From Pseudocercospora fijiensis CIRAD86 (Eukaryota > Ascomycota > Dothideomycetes > Mycosphaerellales > Mycosphaerellaceae): a stretch of 64,000 bases of DNA. The stretch spans positions 4,291,126 to 4,355,125 of the forward strand of contig NW_006921532.1 in NCBI RefSeq assembly GCF_000340215.1, in the 5' to 3' direction. Below the pieces are notes generated by a model. The model did not search any database and was not told the DNA's origin. It worked only from the letters and a program-made list of their open reading frames with translations. Positions 11,321 to 22,500 of the stretch are shown here, in pieces. Each line of letters begins with the position of its first letter. Position 1 is the stretch's first letter. The position numbers and the translations under genes were made by a program.

Positions 11321-12340
11321 TGTGGCAAGTCGGCGAAGCGACGACGACGGTTTGAGCGCACTGCAGACTGCGCAGGCTCAAAGCGGAGTCTCAGCGCCTT
11401 GTGGGAGTCGTTGTTGCAAGTGACGGCGAGAGGCGAGAGGGCATTGAAGTGAGCGAAGTAGAAGGTTCAAGGTGGCGGCTGCTTCCGCGATCACGATCTT
11501 TGGCGTGCCCGTCTTGTTTCTTTCTGGGCGTTGCTCTTCGCAACAGCAGAATCATCACCATCGTCTCGCTCTCATTTCGCGTCTGCAATTTGCTCACATC
11601 ACGAGACGGGCACAGCGAACAGCGAACAGCGCAACGCAACGCAACGCAACGCAACGCAACGCAACACATACAACCATCGCAGGAATCATCATACTGACCT
11701 GTCAATCTCGATCTGGTGGACGCATTGACCTGCTCCTGCGCCGGCACACAACAACAACGCGATCGTCCCTGGCACTTCAGAGCTCCACCAGCTCCACGCC
11801 AAGCCAGGACCAGACGCGCTCTCACGAAAACACAGCTCGACGTCGCGCCTGCGCCTGCTGCACCTCACCTCTCCTCTCCTCTCCTCTCCTCCACAACAAC
11901 CCATCTATCTCCCTCACCACCTCGACACCGCACCGCCCGCTGCAGACTTCCGTGCAAGCAGATCTCCGTCACTGGCCTGGAGTCGTGCGAGACGTCTTAC
12001 CGCCAGCATCTTCATTCCCGCCGCCAGCCATCACCCTCCGCCGCCCGCAGCATCCATCCGCACCGTGCAGTGCATGCAATTCATGTTGATACCAGTCCAA
12101 CTCACCCTCAACCACACTTGACTGCCGCCGACGGCTCCCTGCCCACCAAACAACCTCTCTGGCCAGCATTGGATCACAATAGGTGAGTGATGCCGCGCCT
12201 GCCCGTCTAAACATGCCCGACCAAAACAACTGACCTCAGGCTTTGATAGACCGCCGAAACACGCTCCCATTGGCACTCAAGTGTGCTATTGACCCACCGG
12301 CATACGCGTATCGACTCATAATACCTCTTCATCACATACC
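11321..12340. promoter_or_regulatory. shared upstream region of RML2 and cyclin B
   Basis: About 1 kb between divergent starts. It holds a run of the pentamer GCAAC (11631-11665) and a CTCTC tract (about 11870-11890). It is C-rich (CA/CT tracts) towards the cyclin gene, as is common for fungal 5' UTRs. Open frames here are compositional artefacts. No specific factor sites are claimed. Confidence 0.5.
11631..11665 (+). repeat. (GCAAC)7 microsatellite
   Basis: Seven uninterrupted copies of GCAAC, preceded by degenerate copies (cagcgaacagcg). It lies in the divergent promoter region. Confidence 0.9.
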
Positions 12341-13980
12341 ATGCCGCCCGTAAGCCACGTCCTGCACGCTCTTGAGCTCCTCGTCGCCGCCCTCTCTCAC
12401 CCGCTCTTGGCTGATATCATTTTAGGCTCGAGCAGTTCGACGCACGGTGACCGACGAGAATGCAGATGCAACCGGCACTACACGCCTCACGCGTGCAAAG
12501 GCTGCCGCACTGGAGACGACCTCTGCTGGCGATCCCCCCAAGAAGGCATTGACAACGACGCGTACTACTGCAACCACTAACGGCACCCTGGCTGCACGAA
12601 AGAGGACCGCACTGGGAGACGTCAGCAACGTCGCGAAGAAGGAGCCGCTGGCTGAGAAGGGCAATGCGAAGGACACTCTGTCAAAGGCTACTCTCTCCAA
12701 GGCCGCGAAGCCTGCTGGCATCCAGAAGCAACCAGCGCGTTCCACCTCGACTCGTACTGCCCTCGGCCCCAAGACCTCCAACAACGCGTCCTCAGAGCTG
12801 AAGCGACCTTACAGCGGCTCTGGCATTGGAACTGGACCTACAAGCAAGAAGCGCAACACCTCATCGACCAAGCCGAAGCGCTCTGCAGCCGTGGAGGACG
12901 ACCTTGATGATGATGATGTTGATGACGATGCTGAGAACGTGCCGCCGCCGACCAATGGAGCCAAGTCCAAAGTCGAGAAGAGAGCCTCTGTCAAGTCTAT
13001 GCTGAGCGAACCTATCGAGCTTGACGATGATGATGAGTACGAGCAGGAGAAGTCACTCGAGCAGCTCATCAAGGAGGCCAAGGACCTCGACTCTGAAGAC
13101 CTTGACGACCCCCTCATGGTTGCCGAGTATGTCCACGAGATCTTCGACTACATGAAAGACCTTGAAATTTCCACGCTGCCCAACCCTGACTACATGGCCA
13201 ACCAAACCGATCTGGAATGGAAGATGCGTGGTATCCTTGTCGACTGGCTCTTGGAAGTGCACGCTAGATTCAGACTCTTGCCAGAAACACTCTTCTTGGC
13301 TGTCAACATCATCGACCGCTTCCTGTCCTGCAAGGTTGTCCAGCTTGATCGTCTCCAACTGGTCGGTGTCACCGCCATGTTCATCGCATCCAAGTACGAA
13401 GAAGTCCTCTCACCGCACGTTCAGAACTTTGTCCACGTTGCCGATGACGGCTTCAAGGACACAGAGATATTGTCTGCGGAGCGCTTCGTCCTCTCCACCC
13501 TTGATTACGATCTCTCGTATCCCAACCCGATGAACTTCCTCCGTCGCATCTCAAAAGCCGACAACTATGACATCCAGACGCGCACCCTTGGCAAGTATCT
13601 GCTCGAGATCGGATGTCTTGACCACCGCTTTCTGAAGTATCCTCCTTCCCAAGTGGCTGCCGCAGCCATGTACCTCGCACGACTTGCTCTCGATCGCGGC
13701 GAGTGGGACGCGACTCTCGCCAAGTATGCTGGCTACACCGAGGCCGACATCCAGCCTGTCTTCAAGCTGATGGTTGACTATTTGTACTCACCGGTCGTGC
13801 ATGAGGCATTCTTCCGCAAGTATGCTTCCAAGAAGTTCTTGAAGGGTAAGCCCTAATCACCATGTCGTTTCGAGGCACACATTCCGCTAACATATTCCAG
13901 CGTCCATAGTACTGCGCCAGTGGGCGAAGAAGTGGGCTCCAACATATCTCGACAATGCCGGCAAGACTCCTCGGTCATAA
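12341..13980 (+). CDS. nimE: G2/mitotic cyclin B (NimE/Cdc13 type)
   Basis: Regulatory subunit of the mitotic Cdk1 kinase, nuclear, driving G2/M entry. Three exons are inferred: 12341-12349, 12426-13845 and 13901-13980, giving 502 residues. Exon 1 is only ATG CCG CCC. The frame then continues ARAVRRTVTDENAD, so the GTG at 12447 is not the start. The last exon supplies ASIVLRQWAKKWAP, the usual cyclin B C-terminus. A destruction box RTALGDVSN lies at residues 63-71, with a second RTALG at about 110. An acidic tract sits near residues 160-200. The N-terminal cyclin box holds MRGILVDWLLEVH and ASKYEEV and begins at about residue 260. The C-terminal cyclin box follows from about 360 (FLRRISKADNYD). 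Cell-cycle degradation through the anaphase-promoting complex is expected from the D-box (family knowledge). Confidence 0.93.
12350..12425 (+). other. intron 1 of cyclin B
   Basis: This 76-nt intron has donor GTAAGC, branch GCTGATAT and acceptor TTTAG. It follows a 9-nt first coding exon. The frame after the acceptor is open and in phase with the D-box region. Confidence 0.75.
13846..13900 (+). other. intron 2 of cyclin B
   Basis: This 55-nt intron has donor GTAAGC, branch GCTAAC and acceptor CCAG. Splicing restores the conserved C-terminal helix with RQWAKKW. Confidence 0.9.
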
Positions 13981-14822
13981 CCATGTGGCCCATTGTTGAG
14001 TTACGACAGGGCGACATTCGCCTGCCACCCAAGCCTTAGACGCTCGCTGGACTTCAAGGCGGGGCGCTCACAGTGGCTTCTGTTCAAAGGGTCTCATTCG
14101 GACTGGATCCTGGTTTGTTCGGCGTTAATAATGGCGGGTTGAGCATTTTTCTCACCGAAGTTGCTGGTGCCTTACGAGCACATGCAGCAATTTATCCTAT
14201 GCTTTCCACAGTGTGATGCGTTGCGACATCATCGTCGACAGAATAGGTCTGACACTCGAAGCTTATCGTGTTTGGATCAATCCACGAGGCGTTTTACTGG
14301 GTTTTTAGAAGGTAAGGAGTTTTCGGGGCAGCTGGCACGGTTTTACTCAGCGCACTTCGATGGCTCAGCATGTTTCCGGGCGTTGGTTAGACACTACGGG
14401 TATAGCATGAGTATGAAAGTCAACTTCAAATCAATTGTGGATGTTCATGGTTTCGTTCGTGTGCACAGATTCGAAAGAATATCCATCGATGGTCAAGCTA
14501 ACGAACGTAACTGCTGCTCTCTGTCATCGCTTTTGTGAAAGTGCGCTCTCTCTACTCATGAATCACTGACATTCATGCTTGTCTTCAAGATTCACACGGG
14601 CAAGACACGAGACGTAGTGAAGGATGTCATGATGGGTAGAATGTTCCTCGAAGAACCGAAAATTTGGCGGCTGTGGCCATGAAGAGCGATATAAGGTTAC
14701 ATTACTTCTCTCAAGTGGTATCTCCCAGCAAAACATTTGCGCCTACCAGAGTCCGGTTCTCCAGCAACGAAAACTGAATACCGAAAAATTTGTAGTACAA
14801 GGGACTGTGGCCTTTTTTTTCA
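13981..14822. other. convergent intergenic region, no gene seen
   Basis: Lies between the cyclin B stop and the stop of the minus-strand regulator. It is moderately AT-rich. It presumably holds both 3' UTRs, and no protein motif was found on either strand. Confidence 0.5.
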
Positions 14823-16713
14823 TCATCGTTTTGAAAGTATCCACCCTCTTATGGCCATGGAACAGATTCTCTGGATGACTTGCGTTGTGCCTCGTTGGTC
14901 TTCTGATTCCACGAAGCTGTGTGCAATGCTGAGTTTGGTGACTGGGTTGTTAGGGTCATTATTCGGGGCCACTAGGTGTCGCTGTGGATGGAAGTCCGGC
15001 ATCCTCCCACCTATGTGCCGTCCAATTGCGATGGAGTAGAGCACGTCTCGGTTCTCGAGCATGCCCAGAATATTTCTAATGACGTTCAGTGTGTCGTCTA
15101 TGTCCTTCTGTACTGATGTAGTGTCGTCTCTGAGAGAAACCAACCGGCCTAGGTGATGCCAGAAGGATCTCTCGTTGTATTTTTGATTTGCTGCAGCAGG
15201 GTCCTGGCCAGGCTGGGGTTGTTGTTGCTGCGGCGGCGGCGGTATCCTGCTAGGGTCGAGAAATTGACCAGTGAGTAGGTTTTCAAGAACATCAATGCGA
15301 GGCAACACTTCTTGGAGCAGCGGGTCAACACCAACTCCAACGCCATTGGTCTGTGATGCTGCTGCACGAGGCATAGTCGCTAATTGCCACACAAGACGCG
15401 CTTCCAGCGAAGTCCTGAGCTTCTCGTTGGCTTCGTCGCGCTGCTTGAATTGCTCGGCACATTGAGCAACAAAATCCAGGAGCATCGGATCGCGTTGTAG
15501 ATGAGACCATCCTCGTTGCGAGTACCATGTGGTTTCAAGTACGCGATCAAGGCCGGCAACATAGTGATATTTGACAAAATCTTCCAGTTCCTCTTGCATT
15601 TGGGGAGGAAGAGGCTGTGGCGCTTCTCTCGAATGGTAGCGAGGCGGTATATCATTGAGAGCGAATAGATCTTCCATGGGTATCACGCTGACTAAAAGAA
15701 TGTCAGAGGGCAATGTCAGCCACAAGATGGTTGTCACACATACCTTTTCGCAGCATCTGAAGAGCATGCGGATAATTGCTATGCGCCATGTGTGCTGATG
15801 GGTCGCCACTGGACAGCGCAGGGTCTAATGAGGCGTACGCGTAGCCGGGAGGTGCGGATGTTCCAGCAGCAGCAGCAGCTTGAGTATGTATGAAGGTACC
15901 GCCCGTTCCAGGAAAGGTCTGCGGGGCCTGATGGTATGGGTTGCCTGCGCCTGGATGTGAAGCAGACGACGACGCTGGGTTGCCGGTGGGTGCTGGCTGA
16001 ATATTGGCAGGGCTTGGTTGTGACTTGAAGATGGGATCATAGCCCAAGCACTCACGCTTGGACTTGGAGCAATTGCGGCACGTGGGCTGGCCTTCGTCAC
16101 ACTGTGTGGTGGTCAGCGGTGGTGCCGGGTGGAAATAGTGATGGCGGTGTTGCTCTTGTTGATGCGTGCAGTGCAGTGAACAAGGTCTCGCTTGATTTAG
16201 CCCGTTCGCTCGCTTCTTTCCGCAGACGCGACCGCCTCGCATCGCGTAACATCGCAGCGCAGCGCAGCGCTGCACCACTTCTTCGATATACTCACTCACC
16301 TTGATGCGCCGTTTACGGCACGTCAAACAGCCGGTTTTTGTGCGTCGTTTGATTTCCTTCTTATGCCTCCCGCCGGACATGTGTCGCGAGTCCAGCTGCG
16401 CGTGTGGTAGCGGGATGCGCATCAAGCCATTCTGTCCGTTGGCCGCCACGCTGGCCTGCATCGTCGGCGGCACGCCATTTTGATAATGATACTGCGGCGG
16501 AGGATAGGGTTGAGGGTGCTGCGGCGGCGGCGGCGGCGGCGGCGGGCCATTGCTGGTCATGGGCGCGGTGTAGGAGGGCGGCGGCGACTGCATGGCTGGG
16601 TGTTGCGGCGGAAAATGGTGGATGGGAGGCAGGTTGACTGGCGCAGGAGCTTGATGCGACGAGTTCTGGTGCTCGGTCGGCGGGTGTGGCGCTTGCATCC
16701 TGCTGCTGCTCAT
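14823..16713 (-). CDS. Zn2Cys6 fungal transcription factor
   Basis: DNA-binding regulator with an N-terminal binuclear zinc cluster. Three exons on the minus strand are 16713-16300, 16101-15744 and 15691-14823, giving 546 residues. The chosen ATG starts MSSSRMQAPHPP. An upstream in-frame candidate at 16776 would add 21 Arg-rich residues. Residues 1-115 are Pro/Gln/His-rich, including an eight-proline run. The cluster spans C129-x2-C132-x6-C139-x6-C146-x2-C149-x6-C156 and is interrupted by intron 1 exactly before the third Cys. A basic GGRHKKEIKRRTKTG segment precedes it. After a Pro/Ala/Ser linker, the C-terminal ~290 residues are helical (ELEDFVKYHYVAGLDRVLET), with a Pro/Gln run near 430. 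No canonical MHR motif was identified and the target genes are unknown. Intron 1 (198 nt) has no stop in frame, so a retained form would still translate. Confidence 0.88.
15692..15743 (-). other. intron 2 of the Zn2Cys6 gene
   Basis: This 52-nt intron has donor GTATGT (15743 downward), branch TCTGACAT and acceptor TTTTAG. It joins ...QMLRK to VSVIPMEDLF in frame. Confidence 0.85.
16102..16299 (-). other. stop-free 198-nt intron 1 inside the zinc cluster
   Basis: The donor is GTGAGT at 16299, the branch is CTGAC and the acceptor is CACAG at 16102. The intron length is 66 codons with no in-frame stop. Removal is required to give the exact CX2CX6CX6CX2CX6C spacing. Confidence 0.85.
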
Positions 16714-17404
16714 GCTGGCCAGCTGGGCTCGCGCTCGAGGACGACGACGAGGACGACAGTGAAGTCGCACACACACTCGCAGCTCAACCTGCCGTCCTCC
16801 TTGGGCCGATTCGATTCGGCCTGAACGTCACGCTTGCTGCGAGCGAGCTCTAGCGTGCTGCGCTGCGCTGCCTTGTATCTAGGTTGTAGCCCGAGGCTTT
16901 AATTTGTCGATGCCGCCTATGAAAGGCGTGCGCGAGCTCGCGTAAGGACATGCACGCTGGCGCGAACCGACCCGACGTGGGGCTAGACCGGCTCAGCCTG
17001 GCAGCCTACTGTAAGCCAGTTTATTCCATCGCAGACCACGAGCCGGCGTTGCTCCTTGACTGAAGACAGCAGCCACGCCTCTCCTGGCGCCAATGAGCGT
17101 GTTCATCCTCACTGCTCCTTTGCCTCTGCCTCTGCCTCTGCCTCGAATATTCTACGTGCTGCTGGACCTCGCAACACATCGCTCGGCGCGGCCGTCCTGG
17201 AATCGGCAAGTGGAGCGCCTGCGGAGCTCGCGCGTGCACCATTGAGCCGGCCGTCGACTATTGATGAGCATGTCCAGTGCACCGCGCCATCACACACCAC
17301 GAGGCCCTGTCCTTCGTCAATCTATTCGTCTATCGAGACAAGGTTCGAGCGTTCAGAGGCCTCCTTCGTCTCCATCCGACCTGCCTCGACTAGAGATGTA
17401 GACT
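16714..17404. promoter_or_regulatory. upstream region of the Zn2Cys6 gene
   Basis: GC-rich to mixed sequence up to the edge of the repeat island. It holds a TGCCTC hexamer run at 17120-17143 and a palindrome-like ggccgattcgattcggcc at 16804-16821. No gene seen. Confidence 0.4.
17120..17143 (+). repeat. (TGCCTC)4 microsatellite
   Basis: Four contiguous TGCCTC units. It is one of several hexamer runs near gene starts in this window. Confidence 0.85.
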
Positions 17405-17874
17405 CACGGTGTATTTAATTTCCGGGCTTATGAACACGGTGTTCACTATATGAACATATACGAGACATAGATTAGTCAGCAAGTGGATCTAGTTATTATA
17501 GCGTATCCTATACAAAGTAGAACAATAAAGGAAATAAGATATATAGAAGGTATATAGTAACAATCTTAGTATAGACAATAGCCCTACTAGCTATTACTGT
17601 CGGTAGTAAGGTCGATAGCGTTGTTGCCGCTATCTTCGTCTATATTATCGCCGCTATTGATACTAACACGAAAGAACGCGAACAAATACGCCCTCGAGGT
17701 AGTACGGACCGGGGCATAAAAAAATCTCTATAGCGCTAGTACCTCGAGAACCCGGCTAGGGCGGCAAACCAGCTATTCTAGCTATTCTAGCTACTTATCT
17801 AAGTGATTATTACTAATCTTATATTCACCTACGTGTTCATAAGACACGCGCTAAGGTGGTCTGTGTTCACCGTG
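17405..17874. mobile_element. possible 470-bp inverted-repeat element, RIP-like
   Basis: AT-rich, TpA-rich block between GC-normal flanks. Both ends carry CACGGTG in inverted orientation (17405-17411 and 17868-17874). A subterminal CTTATGAACAC at about 17427-17437 is matched in inverted orientation at about 17833-17843. The sequence between the terminal 7-mers and the subterminal blocks is poorly conserved. No clear target duplication was seen. It is probably a small non-autonomous DNA element or a remnant of one. Confidence 0.4.
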
Positions 17875-18348
17875 TAATAACGGTAATGTTCACGGCTGTG
17901 CCATTGTGTACAACATCTCCAGCCTCGACAGCGGCAGATGACCTGGTCTCCACCTTTCCATCGGAGCTCGGCAGAGCGACCAAGCAAATGCTGACAGGCA
18001 TGAGATGTCTGTCAGATGCGATGATTTGCAGCCGCGAAGCAAACACACGTCTCGCTCGACCAGGCCCTTTCAGCTTTCACCCCATATGCGCTGCTTCCCC
18101 TCACGCTATTGTTTCTGCTGGACGGGCATCGTGATGGCTGAATGCCCTCCCCCCTCTCCCAAGGTGTCCGTTGCGTCCAATCATGCACTTTTCCGTCTCT
18201 GTCACAAATATCCACCGTGAACCTGGTCACTTCCCATCACAAGCGAGCTCTTCAGAGCCCTGGTCTGGTTGTTTTCAAGGGTCATGGCAAGTTGCATGTC
18301 ATTATTCCGAACGAAGCCTGGTGGATACGCTCACTCGAGCATGCCTTA
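17875..18348. other. short unique segment between repeats, no gene seen
   Basis: Sequence of normal base composition with no convincing coding frame. It separates the possible 470-bp element from the MITE. Confidence 0.4.
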
Positions 18349-18350
18349 TA

Positions 18351-18530
18351 CACCCTAATTAAGCGAGATGGCGGAAGGGGGTAGTCCCTGAAAGCGGGAT
18401 CTACCGAGTTAAAGCTAGCGTACTGCCTAAAGGAATTATCCGCACCTTTAAAAAGTTTACGTCTAACATGTTCGAGCTAGCTGCCGCTTACGGAGACTAC
18501 CCCTGTCCGCCGTCTCGCTTAATTAGGGCG
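18351..18530. mobile_element. 180-bp MITE with long terminal inverted repeats and TA target duplication
   Basis: The left end begins CACCCTAATTAAGCGAGATG and the right end, reverse-complemented, begins CGCCCTAATTAAGCGAGACG. The match continues as GGCGGA..GGGGTAGTC for about 45 bp with few mismatches. TA dinucleotides flank both sides (18349-18350 and 18531-18532), as expected for a Tc1/mariner-type non-autonomous element. It has no coding capacity and lies 84 bp outside the Harbinger end. Confidence 0.75.
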
Positions 18531-18614
18531 TAGAGGTAACACATTTAAGTTTTACGAATACTAATTTAGCCTCTAAGGCTCTAACAATCGAAACTGTAAG
18601 CGAAAATAGTCTTA

Positions 18615-18640
18615 GAGCCTGTCGTGTCTATAATCCAATC
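18615..18640 (+). repeat. left terminal inverted repeat of the Harbinger element
   Basis: A 26-bp match to the inverted right end with two transition differences. It is preceded by TTA (18612-18614). Confidence 0.85.
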
Positions 18641-18649
18641 TTTAATATT

Positions 18650-19137
18650 ATAGCGCTTATTAGTATATAACCTTCTATATTAGCGGCCGCTATAATAAGT
18701 AAATTAGATAACGAGGTATATCTTCTAATATAGTTATCGTATCGTCGCAATCTTAGTAAAGGCGTTCTTAGCGCAGTCTCGTAACCTTCGTAGACTTTAG
18801 ATAGTAGCTTTAGGTATAAAATAAAATAGAAGGTAGCGATTATAACGGCTCGTTCGTCGCTAGTAGTTCGATATAAGAGATAGCTATAGGTCTAGTCGCT
18901 CGTAGACTATCGATTGCCTAGCAAATTTATTAGTAAAGTATAGAATCTTAAGCAATCGACTAGTCTTAGTACTCTTAGCTAGAACTACCGCCTAATTATT
19001 CGTAATTACTAGATATATAATAGGACCTAGAGACACTCGATAAGCTCGTAGCGGCCCTTAATCTACTACTAGTTATTAAGGTTAAAGTAGAAGGCAACTA
19101 GCGGTTTAATAATGCTAAAATATAGACTTAGAGTATA
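18650..19137 (+). pseudogene. degraded second frame of the Harbinger element, left of the Copia insertion
   Basis: TpA-rich sequence with TAG/TAA codons in every frame. It probably continues after the Copia at 24444 towards about 25320, where one stretch (24800-25012) is still open. Many Harbinger elements carry a second, DNA-binding protein gene, but no motif survives to confirm that here. Confidence 0.35.
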
Positions 19138-19248
19138 TGTCTAGGTGTTAGGGTCTATTACGTGCCTAATGCCTAAGGCTGCAACTACTATACTTTATCT
19201 TTAGACTTTCCGTAGATAGTCCTTCTTCTAAATACATTAGTTACATTA
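19138..19248 (+). repeat. left LTR of the Copia element
   Basis: 111 bp. It differs from the right LTR at six positions, all transitions. Confidence 0.9.
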
Positions 19249-19430
19249 AGTAGTTATAAGCCCCCTACGTTTCTAACGCATTCTATACGTTTTTCTAATA
19301 GTTAATCTGACTGCTACGTAGCTAGCGCCTGTTACTAATAATTGCGCCGATACCGATATTGTCGCCGCTACCCTTACCGCCGCTCTCGAGTGTTCTAGCA
19401 GGTGCTAGTCCGACTCGAGTCGGTTATTAT

Positions 19431-19474
19431 TAGTGTTAGCTGTCCGCTATACTAGTGTTAGCTGTCCGCTATAC
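19431..19474 (+). repeat. 22-bp tandem duplication in the Copia leader/gag region
   Basis: Two perfect adjacent copies of tagtgttagctgtccgctat plus AC. Confidence 0.85.
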
Positions 19475-19560
19475 TAGAACGTAGGCGCGCCTATCGGCCG
19501 CCTCTTAAGACAAGTCTATAGTCTCTTTCTATATCGCCGTCGCTGTCCGTAATAGCTCCC

Positions 19561-22500
19561 CCTATAACTACTAACGCTTATATAAGCAACATTCCTAAGC
19601 TAAAGAACAAGGAGAATTATCTAGCGTAGGCCTACGCCGCTAAAGGCGCTCTTAAAGGTATATCGGTCTAGCGCTATATGCAAGGTACCCGCTAGCGACC
19701 TCTTACTAAGGTATCTAGTAAGACTTCTAAGGAGTTTAAAGACCGCTAAGATAAATAGGACTCTAAAGATTAAACAGCACGTACCTAGATCTTTGCTAAT
19801 TGTGTTAGTAACATTTAATAATTACTGCTTAGTCTATCTACATCCTAGGAAGTATAGGACTTCCTAAAGAAGAAATATACTAGTAAAGGTAGGTCTACTA
19901 AATTCATACTCTACTAGGAATATATTACCCTTCGGTATAATAGCAAGGACATTAAGAAGTTCTATAATAAGTATAAGAAGAAGCTTAGTACCTTAAAGGA
20001 GACTAAATTGGCTATTAGCTAATATTAGGCTATCTATATATTTATTATACAAATTGCACCGTTCTACGAGGCTTTCGTATAGATGCGCCGTAAGCAAATA
20101 CGCGCCTTAGAATATACTATTAATAACAGTACCCTTAACAACATTATTAGCGCGTTGCTTAATAAGAATGTAGCTTAATTGAACTAGGCCTAATACAACG
20201 GCTTCTTTAGTCTTTAGCGCTAACTATAATAGTAGGGTAGTAATAGCAATAACAACGGTCGAGGTAACTCGAACCGTAGCGGTCGTAGTAGCCGCGGAAA
20301 CAGCAACAATAGTCGTGGTCGTAGTAGAAGCAGCTAGAATAGTTAGAATCGCGAGAAGTGCTTATACTGCTAAGGCGCTTACTTATCCGATCGGTGCTAT
20401 ACTAAATACCCTTACCTAAAGGAAGAAGACCGTCTTCGTCGCGAGAAGTAGAAGGCTAAGAAGCAGCAATAGCAGCAGCGTAGACTAACTATATAGTAAC
20501 AACAGCAACAGCTGCTATCTAGTTAGAATAGTACCTAGGGCCTATATGCGGCTAATGCTACCCCGGGGGTGTTATTAGACCTAAGCAGCAACTACGCCTT
20601 TAATGCGATTACTATTAGTAACACAGCTTCTATAGCACTTACTATAGCGACTCGTACTACTAATTAGGTTGTCGACTTAGGTACTAGCATGCATATAGTT
20701 AATAACCCTTTATTGCTTATTAAATATAAAGGCTGTTACATTCCTGTCCGGTTTAGTAGCAATACGAAGCACGCTACGATAGTTAGTATAGCTTAAACTA
20801 AGGTTGTTAATAAGCGTGGTGTAAGCAGCATAAAGCTGTCTAATACACTGTATATTCTAGGTCTAGCAGCCAACCTTCTGTCTACTAAGAAGCTTGCCGA
20901 CAAGGGCTGTTTCTATCGGAATAACAAGCGAGTACTGTTTACTGTTGTTAACGGCTCTAAGGTTACTATTGCTTAGACATATCGGAAGAATGGTCTCCCC
21001 TATCTGTATATACCAACCTCCGGACCGGATAGCTAAGTTGTTACGCTTCTGTCGAAGAAGGGGGTGCTAATAGGTACGATAGAAGAGTAGCATCTACGAT
21101 ATAGCTATATCCATTACCGCAAGCTGTTACGAATAGAAGCTAAGGGTTAGATTATTATTACTAGCACTAGCAACAAGAACGACTTCCGCAACTGCATTGC
21201 CTATCGCATAGCTATGTCGTATAAGGAATACAATCGGCTGCTACGCGTACGACTATCTACGATCTATTATATTGTCTGTATAGATATAGTTACTATTACT
21301 AACCCTAGTCTGTTATAGGAGCGCTATTTCACACTGTTTATATGCGCTAAGTTAGGCTATCGACACGAATATACTAGCACGCTTAAGTTAGGGGCTATAG
21401 TGGCTATTAAGGACCATTATATATATATCTATATACAGACTAGTTACTTAATCCTAATCTACCGCCTCGATAGAGGGGGTAAATATAGCGGAAGTTAGCT
21501 ATTAAATTAGGCTCGAGACGAGGGCATTATACTATAAGTTACTGCACCTTATTTATCAACTTAGAATAGCCTTACTAAGGTTAGCAATTATATCGTATAT
21601 ACGACTGCGAGAAAGATAATGCTATAGGCTAACCTTCTAAAGTCTCTATAGCTATATGCTGTTGCCTCCGCTATATAGGTCCTTAATATTACACCTAGAA
21701 CCCTAGAAGGTCTTAGCCCCTATGCTATTGTAGCTAGGGAGCTTAATTGGTCTCGAAAGCAGCTACGCCTTTAGCACCTTCGAGCCTATAGCTATACTAC
21801 TATTATATACGATTATAGTATCGCTCGTAGAAAGAAGATAGATAGTAGAGGTCTTGTTAGCAAGCTAGTTAGCTATGCTAAGGGCTCTATAGACTCTAGA
21901 AAGTATATAATCTACCTACCTAATTAATACAAGGTTATCGCTTCTAAGGATGTTTAGTTTATTAAGTTAGATAGTAACCTTCTGCTTCTAAATAGCATAG
22001 ATCTATATACTAATCCTAATAACCCTTCTAAGAACGAGTTTGTTACCCTTAAGTCTATTATACCGGCTTTGTTCAATTCTATAAGCAACGAGGCTCCGTC
22101 GCCTGCCGAGGCTGCTAGTATAGTCTAGCGGCTTCTAGCTTAGCAAGAAGAACAGCCTAAATAAGGACCTGCATAAGAAATAGCCGATAACGTCGCTAAT
22201 CCGTTGCTAATTAATAACGACCTTCTAGACGTTTAACTACTAGCTTCAAGTAATAAAGATAGCTTTTAGTTAGCCGAGGAAAAGCTAGTATATAATCTAA
22301 ACGCTAAGAAGGGCGAGCCTAGCTAGCTGCCTAAATTTAAGCGACTAGATAACGTTAGTAGTCGTTCTATACGCAAGACACGAAGCAACAAGAGCGCTCG
22401 TAAGCTATTGCGTAGCTATCTAGCCGATTGTAGTATTAAGCGGTCGACTCGACGTATAATAGCTAATATGCCGATAGCCTATATTAAGGGTTTTATAGCT

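Noticed and set aside
12447..12449. GTG at 12447 as the cyclin B start
   Set aside because: An ATG exon 1 (MPP) with a good intron extends the protein in frame. GTG initiation is not expected in a nuclear fungal gene.
19431..19474. Tandem 22-bp repeat as part of a CRISPR-like array
   Set aside because: There are only two adjacent copies and no spacers, in a eukaryotic retrotransposon.
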